Below are positions 1 to 8,474 of a stretch of 64,000 bases of DNA, one piece after another (the stretch's first letter is position 1; each line of letters opens with the position of its first letter). Both the position numbers and the translations under genes were made by a program. The notes below the pieces were generated by a model that did no database searches, was not told the origin of the DNA, and was given only the letters and a program-made list of their open reading frames with translations. The DNA comes from Chitinophaga pinensis (GTDB lineage Bacteria; Bacteroidota; Bacteroidia; UKL13-3): contig CAMARW010000005.1 in assembly GCA_945860865.1 (NCBI GenBank), positions 68,364 to 132,363 of the forward strand. Direction: 5' to 3'.

Positions 1-53
1 TTTAACTCGCTTACCAACGCCTCGTAGGCCAATTTTTCTTCAGGCAAATTCAT
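1..53 (-). CDS. N-terminal fragment of an unidentified gene
   Basis: An ATG on the minus strand at 53 opens a frame that runs off the left edge of the window. The visible peptide starts MNLPEEKLAYEALVSEL. Seventeen residues are too few to assign a family. It would read away from selO, and a GAATTAC repeat array lies between the two. The ATG has no clear upstream signal in view, so this could be a chance frame. Confidence 0.35.
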   Translation of the reverse strand, partial: MNLPEEKLAYEALVSEL

Positions 54-59
54 GTTGCA

Positions 60-114
60 ATGTAATTATGAATTGCGAATTTTTAATTACGAATTACGAA
101 TTAAAAATTACGTT
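60..114. repeat. GAATTAC heptad array A
   Basis: About 55 bp made almost entirely of GAATTAC-like words (AATTACG, AATTGCG, AATTATG), with a stretch TTTTTAATTACGAATT followed by AATTAAAAATTACG that can fold back on itself. It fills the gap between the fragment at the left edge and the 3' end of selO. The same words recur in the arrays either side of the four-helix-bundle gene near 10.5-11.3 kb. Confidence 0.8.
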
Positions 115-158
115 TTTTCGATGTCTATTTTGGTTTCGGATTATTGATGATTGCTGGG

Positions 159-1601
159 TTATGTGCCACAAAATGTTTTGAAGTTTTTATCAAATTCGGT
201 TTGTGGTGGAGCTGTATAGCTATGAAATTTTGGATCGTACGTGTAAGGATTTTTGATTACTTGCAATAGGTTTTCAAAGGGTTTTGCGTTGCCCATAATC
301 ATTTCATCTAAAGCTGTTTCTACTTCATGATTCCTTGGAATAAAAGCCGGGTTGTTTGCTTGCATAATGGCTTGGGCTTTGGCCATACCAACTGTGTCTT
401 CTATATACTTTTTCCAATTATTACGCCAAGCAATAAAGCGTTCAGAACATTGATGCGTTTCTGCTGCAAAAGCAGGATTTCCTAATGCTAAAAAGGTATT
501 GGTATAATCCATTTGTTCCTCTTCCATCATAGCCAACAATTCATTTACCCAATCGCACAAGGTTATATTTATTTCTGTAATCCCAAGTTTTAATAACATG
601 GTTTTATAATATTGGTTAACCCATATTTGATCAAAAGTGCCAATTATTTCTTGGGCAATTGCAATGGCTTTTTCTTGTTCTGTATGCAGCAGTGGCAATA
701 ATGCTTCTGCTAAGCGAGTAATATTCCATTTGCATATATTGGCTTGGTTTTTAAAGGCGTATCTGCCGTCTCTATCAATAGAACTAAACACCGTGTTGGG
801 GTGGTAAGTGTTCATAAATGCGCACGGACCATAATCAAATGTTTCGGCACTTAGGGACATGTTATCGGTATTCATTACGCCATGTATAAAACCAACACGC
901 ATCCAATTTGCTACCAATTTAATTTGTGCTTCCATTACGGTATTTAGCAAAGCTAAAGCAGGATTTTCGGCAGCTTTAAGTGCTGGATATAACCTATCAA
1001 TAGTGTAATTAGTAAGGGCTTGCAAATCTTCTGTGGTGCCAAAATTACGGGCAAATTCAAAGGTGCCAATGCGTATGTGACTCTTCATTAACCTTGGTAA
1101 AACGGCGCCTTCAAATACCTTTTCGCGCTGAACCAATTCGCCTGTTTTAATAACGGCTAAACTTCTCGAAGTAGCAATGTTTAAGGCATGCATGGCCTCG
1201 CTTATGAGGTATTCTCTTAACATGGCTTTATAAGTAGCCATGCCATCTCCCCCGCGCGAATACTTGGTTCGCCCGCCACCTTTTAATTGTATGTCGTATC
1301 TTTTTTCTTCTGTTTCAACCCACTCGCCAATCATCACCGCACGTCCATCACCCAACATAGTAAAATGCCCAAATTGATGTCCGGCATAGGCTTGCGCAAA
1401 GGATTGGGCATCTGGGTTTGGTTCAGCCAGTTGAAGAAAAGAGAGTATTTCTTGCGCTTGGCTAGTGGTTATGCCAAGCTCTTCCATGAGTTTTTGGTTT
1501 AAAACGGCTATTTCTGGTTTGCTAAAAGCAGCAGGTTTTACGCGTTCGTAGAATATATTGGGTAGGGTTAAATACGAATATTCGAGTGTAGACTTAATCA
1601 T
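159..1601 (-). CDS. selO: SelO/YdiU-family protein adenylyltransferase (pseudokinase-fold AMPylase)
   Basis: The 480-residue protein matches the usual length of bacterial SelO (E. coli YdiU is about 478). Seen: GDGRA at residues 84-88, the glycine-rich LKGGGRTKYSRGGDG segment at 106-120, and the metal/catalytic region with NTDN (244-247) and DYGP (256-259). The C-terminus ends FCGT, so a cysteine occupies the place where other SelO proteins carry Cys or selenocysteine. The family transfers AMP to Ser, Thr or Tyr of other proteins with a flipped nucleotide and is linked to redox stress. The gene is monocistronic and divergent from the MBL hydrolase gene; about 160 bp of shared upstream DNA separates them. 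Confidence 0.95.
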   Translation of the reverse strand: MIKSTLEYSYLTLPNIFYERVKPAAFSKPEIAVLNQKLMEELGITTSQAQEILSFLQLAEPNPDAQSFAQAYAGHQFGHFTMLGDGRAVMIGEWVETEEKRYDIQLKGGGRTKYSRGGDGMATYKAMLREYLISEAMHALNIATSRSLAVIKTGELVQREKVFEGAVLPRLMKSHIRIGTFEFARNFGTTEDLQALTNYTIDRLYPALKAAENPALALLNTVMEAQIKLVANWMRVGFIHGVMNTDNMSLSAETFDYGPCAFMNTYHPNTVFSSIDRDGRYAFKNQANICKWNITRLAEALLPLLHTEQEKAIAIAQEIIGTFDQIWVNQYYKTMLLKLGITEINITLCDWVNELLAMMEEEQMDYTNTFLALGNPAFAAETHQCSERFIAWRNNWKKYIEDTVGMAKAQAIMQANNPAFIPRNHEVETALDEMIMGNAKPFENLLQVIKNPYTYDPKFHSYTAPPQTEFDKNFKTFCGT

Positions 1602-1764
1602 TGTTTTTTATAGATAAGCAATCTGTTTTGTAGCAACTCAATCAATAATTGAAAAATTGAGTTTACCGAGCAAAATTAAAAATACCTATGAAATAAGCGG
1701 CCTTTTCTCAAAAAAGTATTTTTTTCTTTGTTTAACAGCCTTATCTTAATAATTTGCTACCCCA

Positions 1765-2526
1765 ATGAAAATAGAATTTTTAGGAACAGGAACCTCTCAA
1801 GGTGTGCCCATTATTGCATGTAAATGCGAGGTGTGCAGTTCTGTAAATCCTAAAGATAAAAGATTGCGAACCAGCATACTGGTTTCGCACAACAATCAAC
1901 ATTTGGTAGTAGATTGTGGTCCAGATTTTAGGGCCCAAATGTTGCGCACAGAAATTGAGTCCTTAGAAGCCATTTTGTTTACCCATGCGCACCGCGATCA
2001 CATGGCAGGTTTAGATGATATACGAGGTTTTAATTTTGCCATGAAGAAATCGGTAGATATTTATTGCGAACCTCGGGTAGAAAAAGCCATTCGCAGAGAG
2101 TTTTTTTATGCCTTTGAAGAACCTAAATATCCGGGTGTGCCCGAAATGAATATGCACTCCATAGGCTTAGAACCATTTGAATTAATCGGTATTCCTATTA
2201 TTCCTATTCAAGTGTTTCACCACAAATTACCCGTACTGGGTTTTAGGTTCAATGATTTTGTATACATTACAGATGCCAACCGCATAGAGCCGCAAGAAAT
2301 AGAGAAAATGAAAGGTTGCAAAGTGCTTGTTTTAAACGCCTTGCGCAGAGAACCGCATATTTCTCATTTTACCTTAGCCGAAGCAATAAGCTTAGTAGAT
2401 GTTATTAAACCCGAAGTCGCTTATTTTACGCATATTAGTCACCAATTGGGCACCCACCAAGCAGTAGAAAGTGAACTACCCAGCCATATTCACCTGGCTT
2501 ACGATGGATTAATACTTGACTTTTAA
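1765..2526 (+). CDS. MBL-fold phosphodiesterase, PhnP-like
   Basis: A 253-residue metallo-beta-lactamase-fold hydrolase. The zinc motif THAHRDHMAGLDD (HxHxDH at residues 74-79) is present, followed by further metal-binding histidines including one in YFTHISHQLG near the C-terminus. The N-terminal LGTGTSQGVPxxxCxCxVC pattern is typical of the PhnP / phosphoribosyl cyclic phosphodiesterase-like branch, where the cysteines form a structural zinc site. The substrate in Bacteroidota is not established; no phn genes are nearby. Its stop codon overlaps the ATG of the next gene by one base, so the two are probably co-translated. Confidence 0.88.
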   Translation: MKIEFLGTGTSQGVPIIACKCEVCSSVNPKDKRLRTSILVSHNNQHLVVDCGPDFRAQMLRTEIESLEAILFTHAHRDHMAGLDDIRGFNFAMKKSVDIYCEPRVEKAIRREFFYAFEEPKYPGVPEMNMHSIGLEPFELIGIPIIPIQVFHHKLPVLGFRFNDFVYITDANRIEPQEIEKMKGCKVLVLNALRREPHISHFTLAEAISLVDVIKPEVAYFTHISHQLGTHQAVESELPSHIHLAYDGLILDF

Positions 2527-3956
2527 TGCAATCATTACACCAACACCAGGTTTTATTTCCGCTACTGGCCTCCAACTTACAAGATTTAATTTCTGGTTTT
2601 AGTTTGCAAGATGCCTATAGAAACTACGCACAAAACGAACTTACTTTGGTGTTTGGTAAAGGAGAAGAAAATTTAAGCATTCAAATTAATACCGCTTGTA
2701 AAACCGGATTGTTTTTTTTCTACGAATACCCCTTAACCCGCGATGCGGGTGTGTTCCCTTTATTCAAAGATTTGTTATCGTGTGTTGTTACTTCGGTTCA
2801 AGCCCATGCCCATAACCGCTCTTTCCAAATATCTTTTGGCCTGAACCAACACTTGGTTTTTAAAATGTATGGTCCGCTAAGTAATGTTATTTATTATGTT
2901 GGGTCTGAACCTAAACAACTTTTTAGGGCCCAAATAGAAAACGATAGAAATTTGGTATTGGAAGCCTTTAATCAAGAGGCAAAAGAGGGCGATTTACCAG
3001 TGTTTAAGGAGCACTATTTTGTTTGGGAGCAAACAGAGCCTAAGTCGATTTTTGTGCTAAATTTTGGCGCAGAAGCGGGTAAATCTGTATGGCAAAGCGA
3101 TAATATTTTTGAGGCACTTCAATATTTCTCTAAACGCTACATGCAAGCCTTTTTGTTTGAGCAGGCACACCAAAAACTTTTGGCCCAATTTAAGCAAAAG
3201 TTGAAAAGAGAAACCGCACTTATACATGGAGCACAGCAGTTTTTGAACAATGCCGCCACGGCTGTGCCTTTTGATGAAGTAGGACATATTTTAATGGCTA
3301 ATTTGCACCAAATGGCCAGTAAACAAACGGAGGTTTTATTGTTTGATTTTTACCGGAATCAAGATATTTTAATTCCGCTTAAAAAAGATTTATCGCCCCA
3401 AGATAATGCTGCCTACTATTACCAAAAGTTTAAAAATAGAAAAACCGAAATTGATTTAAAAAGCAAACAATTGCTATTGGCTCAAAAGCGTTTGCTTGAA
3501 ATTAAAGAGGTTTATAAAACCATAGAAATAGCCAAACATTTAAAGGATTTAAAACCTTGGATTAAAGAAGAAAAACAGCGCGAACAAACTCCCCTTAAAG
3601 AAAAATTTAGGCGTTTTGAGTGGCAGGGATTTCAGATTTATGTTGGCAAAAATGCCCGCAATAATGATGAACTCACCTTAAAATTTGCCCACAAAGACGA
3701 TTTATGGTTGCATGCAAAAGGTGTAAGTGGCAGTCATGTAATTATTAAACACAAACAAAACCAAAATTTTTCTGAACCGCTTATCCAATATGCTGCCGCA
3801 GTGGCTGCTTATTATTCTTCTGCCGCTGGTAGCGAGTGGGTACCTGTTTTGTTTACCCCTAAAAAGTTTGTTAGAAAACCTAAGGGTGCACACGCCGGAC
3901 AAGTATCTGTTGAGCGCGAAGAAACCACCCTCGTCCAACCCCGCCTCACCCCTTAG
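2526..3956 (+). CDS. NFACT-family protein (RqcH-like), C-terminus altered by repeat sequence
   Basis: A 476-residue protein with an NFACT N-terminal region, a central coiled-coil segment (about residues 215-350) and a C-terminal NFACT-R (DUF814) domain (about 360-470), including DDLWLHAKGVSGSHVII and FVRKPKGAHAGQV. The RqcH/Tae2/NEMF family binds obstructed 50S-peptidyl-tRNA complexes and, in Bacillus, adds alanine tails. The last residues (after VEREETT) are encoded by a GC-rich repeat that supplies the TAG stop. A 10-codon open stretch ending SKKQVR lies about 160 bp downstream in another frame and may be the former C-terminus. The catalytic core looks intact. Confidence 0.88.
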   Translation: MQSLHQHQVLFPLLASNLQDLISGFSLQDAYRNYAQNELTLVFGKGEENLSIQINTACKTGLFFFYEYPLTRDAGVFPLFKDLLSCVVTSVQAHAHNRSFQISFGLNQHLVFKMYGPLSNVIYYVGSEPKQLFRAQIENDRNLVLEAFNQEAKEGDLPVFKEHYFVWEQTEPKSIFVLNFGAEAGKSVWQSDNIFEALQYFSKRYMQAFLFEQAHQKLLAQFKQKLKRETALIHGAQQFLNNAATAVPFDEVGHILMANLHQMASKQTEVLLFDFYRNQDILIPLKKDLSPQDNAAYYYQKFKNRKTEIDLKSKQLLLAQKRLLEIKEVYKTIEIAKHLKDLKPWIKEEKQREQTPLKEKFRRFEWQGFQIYVGKNARNNDELTLKFAHKDDLWLHAKGVSGSHVIIKHKQNQNFSEPLIQYAAAVAAYYSSAAGSEWVPVLFTPKKFVRKPKGAHAGQVSVEREETTLVQPRLTP

Positions 3957-4089
3957 GGGTGGATTATCACCCACCCAACCACCCACACCACCCACACCAC
4001 CCACACCACCCACACCACACCGCACCATCCGCACCATCCGCACCACCCACACCACACCACCCACACCACAGCGCCCGCCGGCACCCGTA
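3927..4089. repeat. GC-rich low-complexity insert with 9-nt CCACCCACA / CACCATCCG repeats
   Basis: The sequence turns abruptly from AT-rich coding DNA to C/A-rich low complexity. It begins with a short hairpin, CACCCC-TTA-GGGGTG (about 3947-3961), and continues with tandem CCACCCACA units and three CACCATCCG-like units of 9-nt period. The surrounding DNA returns to normal composition at about 4090. It sits on the 3' end of the NFACT gene and creates its present stop codon. Long open frames on both strands here (poly-Thr/Pro, poly-Gly/Val) are products of the repeat, not genes. Confidence 0.8.
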
Positions 4090-4137
4090 ACGTATGTTAT
4101 GTCGAAAAAACAAGTAAGATAATCCTTTGGCCTGACG

Positions 4138-4145
4138 TATATTTG
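4138..4145 (+). promoter_or_regulatory. Candidate -7 element for the ABC exporter
   Basis: TATATTTG matches the Bacteroidota -7 consensus TAnnTTTG and sits 6 bp before the ATG at 4152. No TTG is found at the expected -33 spacing, so this is tentative. The transcript would be almost leaderless. Confidence 0.3.
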
Positions 4146-4151
4146 CAAAGC

Positions 4152-5891
4152 ATGAAAATTTTATTAAAGTATCTCAAGAATTATAAAAATTTGGTAGGTT
4201 TGGCGCTGTTATTGGCGGCTGTTAATCAAACTTTTTCGCTGTTAGATCCTTTTATTTATGGTAAATTAGTAGATAGATTTGCGAGTAGGCCTGCCGATTA
4301 CGACGAGCAAACGTTTTTAAAAGGGGTTGGTTTACTAATTTCTGCAGCCGTGGGTGTGGCTATGGTGAGTAGAATTGCCAAAGCTTTCCAAGATTATACA
4401 CTCAATTTAATTATACAAAAATTTGGCGCTGCGGTTTATACAGATGGTTTAAAACATGCTTTGCAATTGCCTTTTCAAGAATTTGAAGACCAACGTAGTG
4501 GCGAATTACTGAATGTATTGCAAAAAGTGAGGACAGATTCTGAGAAGTTTATTATCAATTTTATCAATATCTTTTTTACCTCCTTTGTGGGTATCGTATT
4601 TGTGGTTGTTTATGCTATCCAGGTGCAACCTTGGTTAATTTTATTGTATTTTGGGGCTAGTTTTTTACTGGCTTTTTTAACAGGTATTTTATCCAAAAAG
4701 GTAAAAATTGTGCAACAAAGAATTGTTGCGCAAACAAAAGCTTTAGCAGGTTCTACCACAGAATCTTTGCGCAATATAGAATTGATTAAAAGTTTGGGTT
4801 TAACACACCAGGAAATGAAACGCCTAAATGTGTCTACCCAGAAAATTTTACAGCTAGAATTACAAAAAGTAAAAGACATTAGAAGCATTAGTTTTTTGCA
4901 AGGAACCATTGTCAACTTTCTACGTCAAACCATTTTGTTTGTATTAATGTATATGATTTTTAAGAACGAAATGACCTTGGGGCAGCTGATGACATTGCAG
5001 TTTTATTCTTTCTTTATTTTTGGCCCTATGCAGGAAATGGGAAATGTAATTTTGAGTTACAGAGAGGCAGAAGCATCTCTGCAAAATTTCCAGCACATTA
5101 TGGATAAGCCATTAGCCCAAAAGCCTGCTTACCCGGTTGCTATTGATAGCATAAACGAGGTGGCTTTTAACCAAGTTGGCTTTACCCACAAAACAGGTAA
5201 ACAAGCTGCTTTACATGCCGTAAGTTTTGAGGTAAAAAGTGGCGAAACCATTGCTTTTGTTGGACCATCAGGGTCGGGTAAAACTACCTTGGTTAAATTA
5301 TTGGTAGGTTTGTATCAGCCCAATGAAGGCGAAATAAGCTTTAATAAAATTGCCAGTAAAGAATTAGATATTGATGCTTTGCGCAATCAAATTGGATTTG
5401 TAACACAAGATACCCAATTGTTTTCTGGCACTATCAAAGAAAATTTACTGTTTGTTAACCCACGAGCAACAGATGAACAAATTATAACCGCGCTAAACCA
5501 AGCTGCTTGTCAAAATTTATTGGCCCGCAGCGAAAACGGAATTAACAGCATAATAGGAGAGGGCGGAATTAAAATTTCTGGCGGCGAAAAACAGCGCTTA
5601 TCCATTGCTAGGGCTTTGTTGCGTAATCCGAGGCTGCTCATTTTTGATGAAGCAACCTCTGCCCTTGATAGTATAACTGAAGAAGAAATTGGCAAAACTA
5701 TTCGAGAAATTAGCTTAGGTAAAAACCACATTACCGTAATGATTGCGCATCGTTTATCTACTATAATGCATGCAAGTAAGATTTATGTGCTAGAAAAAGG
5801 GGAGCTGGTAGAAATGGGTAAACATGAAGACTTGTTGGCTCAAAAAGGATTATATTATGCCATGTGGCGCCAACAAATTGGTGAAAGGTAA
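4152..5891 (+). CDS. ABC exporter, fused permease and ATPase
   Basis: A half-size exporter of 579 residues: an N-terminal six-helix ABC membrane domain (about 1-310) and a C-terminal ATPase. Seen: Walker A GPSGSGKTT near residue 372, signature SGGEKQR, Walker B LLIFDEATSALDS and the switch histidine in IAHRLST. Such proteins act as homo- or heterodimers in the inner membrane; the substrate (lipid, peptide or drug) cannot be told from sequence. I take the ATG at 4152 over an in-frame TTG nine bases upstream, because that TTG lies inside the candidate promoter element. It starts the co-directional run through menG, porT, tgt and lptF/G. Confidence 0.92.
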   Translation: MKILLKYLKNYKNLVGLALLLAAVNQTFSLLDPFIYGKLVDRFASRPADYDEQTFLKGVGLLISAAVGVAMVSRIAKAFQDYTLNLIIQKFGAAVYTDGLKHALQLPFQEFEDQRSGELLNVLQKVRTDSEKFIINFINIFFTSFVGIVFVVVYAIQVQPWLILLYFGASFLLAFLTGILSKKVKIVQQRIVAQTKALAGSTTESLRNIELIKSLGLTHQEMKRLNVSTQKILQLELQKVKDIRSISFLQGTIVNFLRQTILFVLMYMIFKNEMTLGQLMTLQFYSFFIFGPMQEMGNVILSYREAEASLQNFQHIMDKPLAQKPAYPVAIDSINEVAFNQVGFTHKTGKQAALHAVSFEVKSGETIAFVGPSGSGKTTLVKLLVGLYQPNEGEISFNKIASKELDIDALRNQIGFVTQDTQLFSGTIKENLLFVNPRATDEQIITALNQAACQNLLARSENGINSIIGEGGIKISGGEKQRLSIARALLRNPRLLIFDEATSALDSITEEEIGKTIREISLGKNHITVMIAHRLSTIMHASKIYVLEKGELVEMGKHEDLLAQKGLYYAMWRQQIGER

Positions 5892-5908
5892 GTTATTTAT
5901 TACATTTG
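5878..5908 (+). promoter_or_regulatory. Candidate Bacteroidota promoter for menG-porT
   Basis: TTG at 5878-5880, a 20-bp spacer, then TACATTTG at 5901-5908, eight bases before the menG ATG. This is close to the TTTG-N19-TAnnTTTG consensus and would allow menG-porT transcription separately from the ABC gene, whose 3' end it overlaps. Confidence 0.45.
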
Positions 5909-5915
5909 TAAGCCA

Positions 5916-6644
5916 ATGATTAAAGAAGTAAAACCAGATATATCTCTCCATACAAGTAAGAAAGAGCAAGTAGAGGAAATGTTTAATAGCATTGCCCCTA
6001 AATATGATTTTTTAAATCGCTTTTTATCCTTGGGAATCGACAAGATTTGGCGCAAAGAAGCAATCGCTTACCTCAAGCCGCTTCAACCAAAACAAATTCT
6101 AGATGTGGCTACCGGAACCGGCGATTTGGCCCTAGAAGCTATGAAACTAAATCCAGATCAAATCATTGGTTTAGATATAGCCGAACAAATGTTATCCTTT
6201 GGCAGAATTAAAATTGATAAAAAAGGTTTGAGTCAAAAAATTAAAATGATACAAGGCGATAGCGAAAATTTGCCATTTGATAACAATCATTTTGATGCCA
6301 TTACCGTTGCCTTTGGTGTGCGTAACTTCCAAAACTTAAGCAAAGGACTAAAAGAAATGAACCGGGTGTTAAAGCCTGGCGGAAGGCTGGTGGTTTTGGA
6401 GTTTTCTAAACCGGCTTCTTTTCCTTATAAACAAGTTTATAATTTTTACTTTACCTATATTTTACCGGTAATGGGTAACTTATTAAGCAACAGTAAAAAT
6501 GCCTATACCTACCTGCCAGAAAGTGTGAAGCACTTCCCAGAAGGCGATGCCTTTGTTGGCTTTTTAAAAGAAGCTGGCTTCAAAAATATGATTGTTAAAC
6601 CTTTAACTTTTGGCACTTGCTCGCTGTATATAGCCGACAAATAA
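5916..6644 (+). CDS. menG: Demethylmenaquinone methyltransferase (UbiE/MenG)
   Basis: A 242-residue class I SAM methyltransferase with the UbiE signature. Seen: the glycine-rich SAM loop DVATGTGD at 63-70, FGVRNF and RVLKPGGRLVVLEFSKP in the second half. It methylates demethylmenaquinone in the last step of menaquinone synthesis; since Bacteroidota respire with menaquinone, menG is the better name than ubiE. It fits with the quinone-linked SdhCAB and PyrD encoded later in the window. The length is normal. Its 3' end overlaps the start of porT by 28 bases, an arrangement common in this phylum. Confidence 0.95.
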   Translation: MIKEVKPDISLHTSKKEQVEEMFNSIAPKYDFLNRFLSLGIDKIWRKEAIAYLKPLQPKQILDVATGTGDLALEAMKLNPDQIIGLDIAEQMLSFGRIKIDKKGLSQKIKMIQGDSENLPFDNNHFDAITVAFGVRNFQNLSKGLKEMNRVLKPGGRLVVLEFSKPASFPYKQVYNFYFTYILPVMGNLLSNSKNAYTYLPESVKHFPEGDAFVGFLKEAGFKNMIVKPLTFGTCSLYIADK

Positions 6645-7309
6645 TCCTTGCTTTAATTAGCATTTGCGCTGGCCTGCATGTTTGGGCTCAGCCTAATTTA
6701 GAACAATACGATCTGAAGCGATTGCATTTTGGCTTTACCCTAGCAACCAATTCGGGCCGGATGTTGTTGGAAATGAAACCTAATTTTCCTTCGGATACTT
6801 TGATGAATGTTTCTGTTAAAAATTTCCCCGGAATTGGCCTGGGTGCCATTTCTAACTTGCGCGTTGGAGAATACCTCGATATTAGATTAATGGCTCCCGT
6901 AATTTCTTTTGTGCAACGCAATTTGGTTTATGATTTTCCTGCCGGACAAAAAGAGGTGAAAATAGAATCTGCCTATTGCGATGCCAGTTTGTTGCTGAAA
7001 TATAAGTCTATGCGCCGCAAAAATATGCGTGTGTATGTAATTGGAGGCGGCCGAGTTAGTTATGATTTTGCCTCAACCATCTCTAAAAATAGAGGATTAC
7101 AAAATCCAGTGGTTTCACTTAATCCGCTAACCACAGGCTGGGAAGCCGGATTTGGATTTGATTTTTACTTCGAATATTTTAAGTTTTCGCCCGAACTAAA
7201 AGTGTGCAATACCTTTGGAAATGCCATGTTCCGCGATAACTATATTTTTACAGATTATATACACTCCATCTCCCCACAGCTGATTCAGATTTCTTTGCAC
7301 TTTGAATAA
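6617..7309 (+). CDS. porT: Type IX secretion protein PorT (SprT), outer membrane beta-barrel
   Basis: A 230-residue protein with a signal peptide (hydrophobic to about residue 24, cleavage after VWA) and alternating-strand character, with a terminal aromatic-rich strand ending LHFE. The domain type and size fit PorT, a required T9SS component. Position supports this: porT/sprT follows ubiE/menG in many Bacteroidota. The start is inferred: no in-frame ATG or GTG precedes the signal sequence, so I use TTG at 6617, inside the menG coding region, implying translational coupling. T9SS substrates in this window include the M36 protease, the large type B protein and the small type A protein. Confidence 0.85.
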   Translation: MLAVYSRQIILALISICAGLHVWAQPNLEQYDLKRLHFGFTLATNSGRMLLEMKPNFPSDTLMNVSVKNFPGIGLGAISNLRVGEYLDIRLMAPVISFVQRNLVYDFPAGQKEVKIESAYCDASLLLKYKSMRRKNMRVYVIGGGRVSYDFASTISKNRGLQNPVVSLNPLTTGWEAGFGFDFYFEYFKFSPELKVCNTFGNAMFRDNYIFTDYIHSISPQLIQISLHFE

Positions 7310-7327
7310 TTTGGTTTGAACCAACCC

Positions 7328-8446
7328 ATGAAATTTACCTTACACAAAACAGATACAGCTACCAAAGCTAGAGTAGGCACTATAACAACAGGTAGAGGAG
7401 AAATACAAACGCCTATTTTTATGCCCGTTGGCACGCAAGGTTCTGTAAAATCTATTTCGCAAGAAGACCTCGCTCAAAAGGTTCAAGCCCAAATTATTTT
7501 GGCTAATACTTACCATATCTTTTTACGTCCGGGTTTAGAGGTTATAAATAAAGCGGGTGGCATTCACCAATTTATTCATTGGGATAGGCCCATGCTCACT
7601 GATAGCGGCGGTTACCAAGTTTTTAGTTTAAGCGATATGCGCAAGATCAAGGAAGAAGGCGTGTCGTTTAGGTCTCACCTCGATGGCGCTAAAATATTCT
7701 TCTCACCCGAAATTGCCACCGATATTCAACGCACCATTGGCGCTGATATCTTTATGGCCTTTGATGAATGTCCGCCTTACCCCTGCGAATACAAATACGC
7801 CAAAGACTCTATGAACCTAACCCACCGTTGGTTGCAAAGATGCATAACAAGGTTTAATGAAACCGAAGCATTATACGGTGTTGAACAAAGTTTGTTTCCC
7901 ATTGTGCAAGGCTCTGTTTACAAAGATTTGCGCGTAGATTCGGCCAAATTTATTGCCGATCAAAACATGCCAGGAAATGCCATTGGCGGATTAAGTGTAG
8001 GTGAGCCACACGAACAAATGTATGAGATGACCGAGTTGGTTTGCGAACAGTTGCCCATAGAAAAACCAAGGTACTTAATGGGTGTGGGTACGCCAGAAAA
8101 TATTTTAGAATGCATAAGCTTGGGTATAGATATGTTTGATTGTGTGCTGCCAACCCGCAACGCGCGTCACGGTTATTTATTTACCTCGGAGGGGATTATT
8201 AATATTAAAAACGAAAAATGGAAATTGGATTACTCACCAGTTGATAGCCTATTTACACCAAATTACTCTAAAGCCTACCTTAAACATTTAATTAAATGCA
8301 ACGAAATGCTGGGAGCAACCATAGCTAGTTTGCAAAATTTAAGCTTTTATTTGTGGTTGGTTAAAGAAGCGCGTGAACATATTTTAGCCGGAGATTTCTT
8401 GGCATGGAAAAAAGGCATCTTACCCATTATTATGCGTAAACTATAA
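7328..8446 (+). CDS. tgt: tRNA-guanine(34) transglycosylase (queuosine synthesis)
   Basis: A 372-residue TIM-barrel enzyme that swaps guanine 34 of GUN-anticodon tRNAs for preQ1. Seen: LTDSGGYQVFSL with Asp near residue 92, GGLSVGE near 220, and the nucleophile region DCVLPTRNARHG with Asp near 271. The C-terminal part reads SPVDSLFTPNYSKAYLKHL, so the CxCxxC zinc ligands of the E. coli type are absent; I recall the same in other Bacteroidota, so it is probably a lineage trait. I choose ATG 7328 rather than TTG 7316. It lies 18 bp after porT and just before lptF/G, an order frequent in the phylum. Confidence 0.95.
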   Translation: MKFTLHKTDTATKARVGTITTGRGEIQTPIFMPVGTQGSVKSISQEDLAQKVQAQIILANTYHIFLRPGLEVINKAGGIHQFIHWDRPMLTDSGGYQVFSLSDMRKIKEEGVSFRSHLDGAKIFFSPEIATDIQRTIGADIFMAFDECPPYPCEYKYAKDSMNLTHRWLQRCITRFNETEALYGVEQSLFPIVQGSVYKDLRVDSAKFIADQNMPGNAIGGLSVGEPHEQMYEMTELVCEQLPIEKPRYLMGVGTPENILECISLGIDMFDCVLPTRNARHGYLFTSEGIINIKNEKWKLDYSPVDSLFTPNYSKAYLKHLIKCNEMLGATIASLQNLSFYLWLVKEAREHILAGDFLAWKKGILPIIMRKL

Positions 8447-8474
8447 TCATTTTTAATTAGGTTCGAACCAAAAC

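Noticed and set aside
3702-4148. Long open frames on both strands through the Pro/Thr-rich and Gly/Val-rich stretch.
   Set aside because: Products of the 9-nt low-complexity repeat; no start signal, domain or conserved motif.
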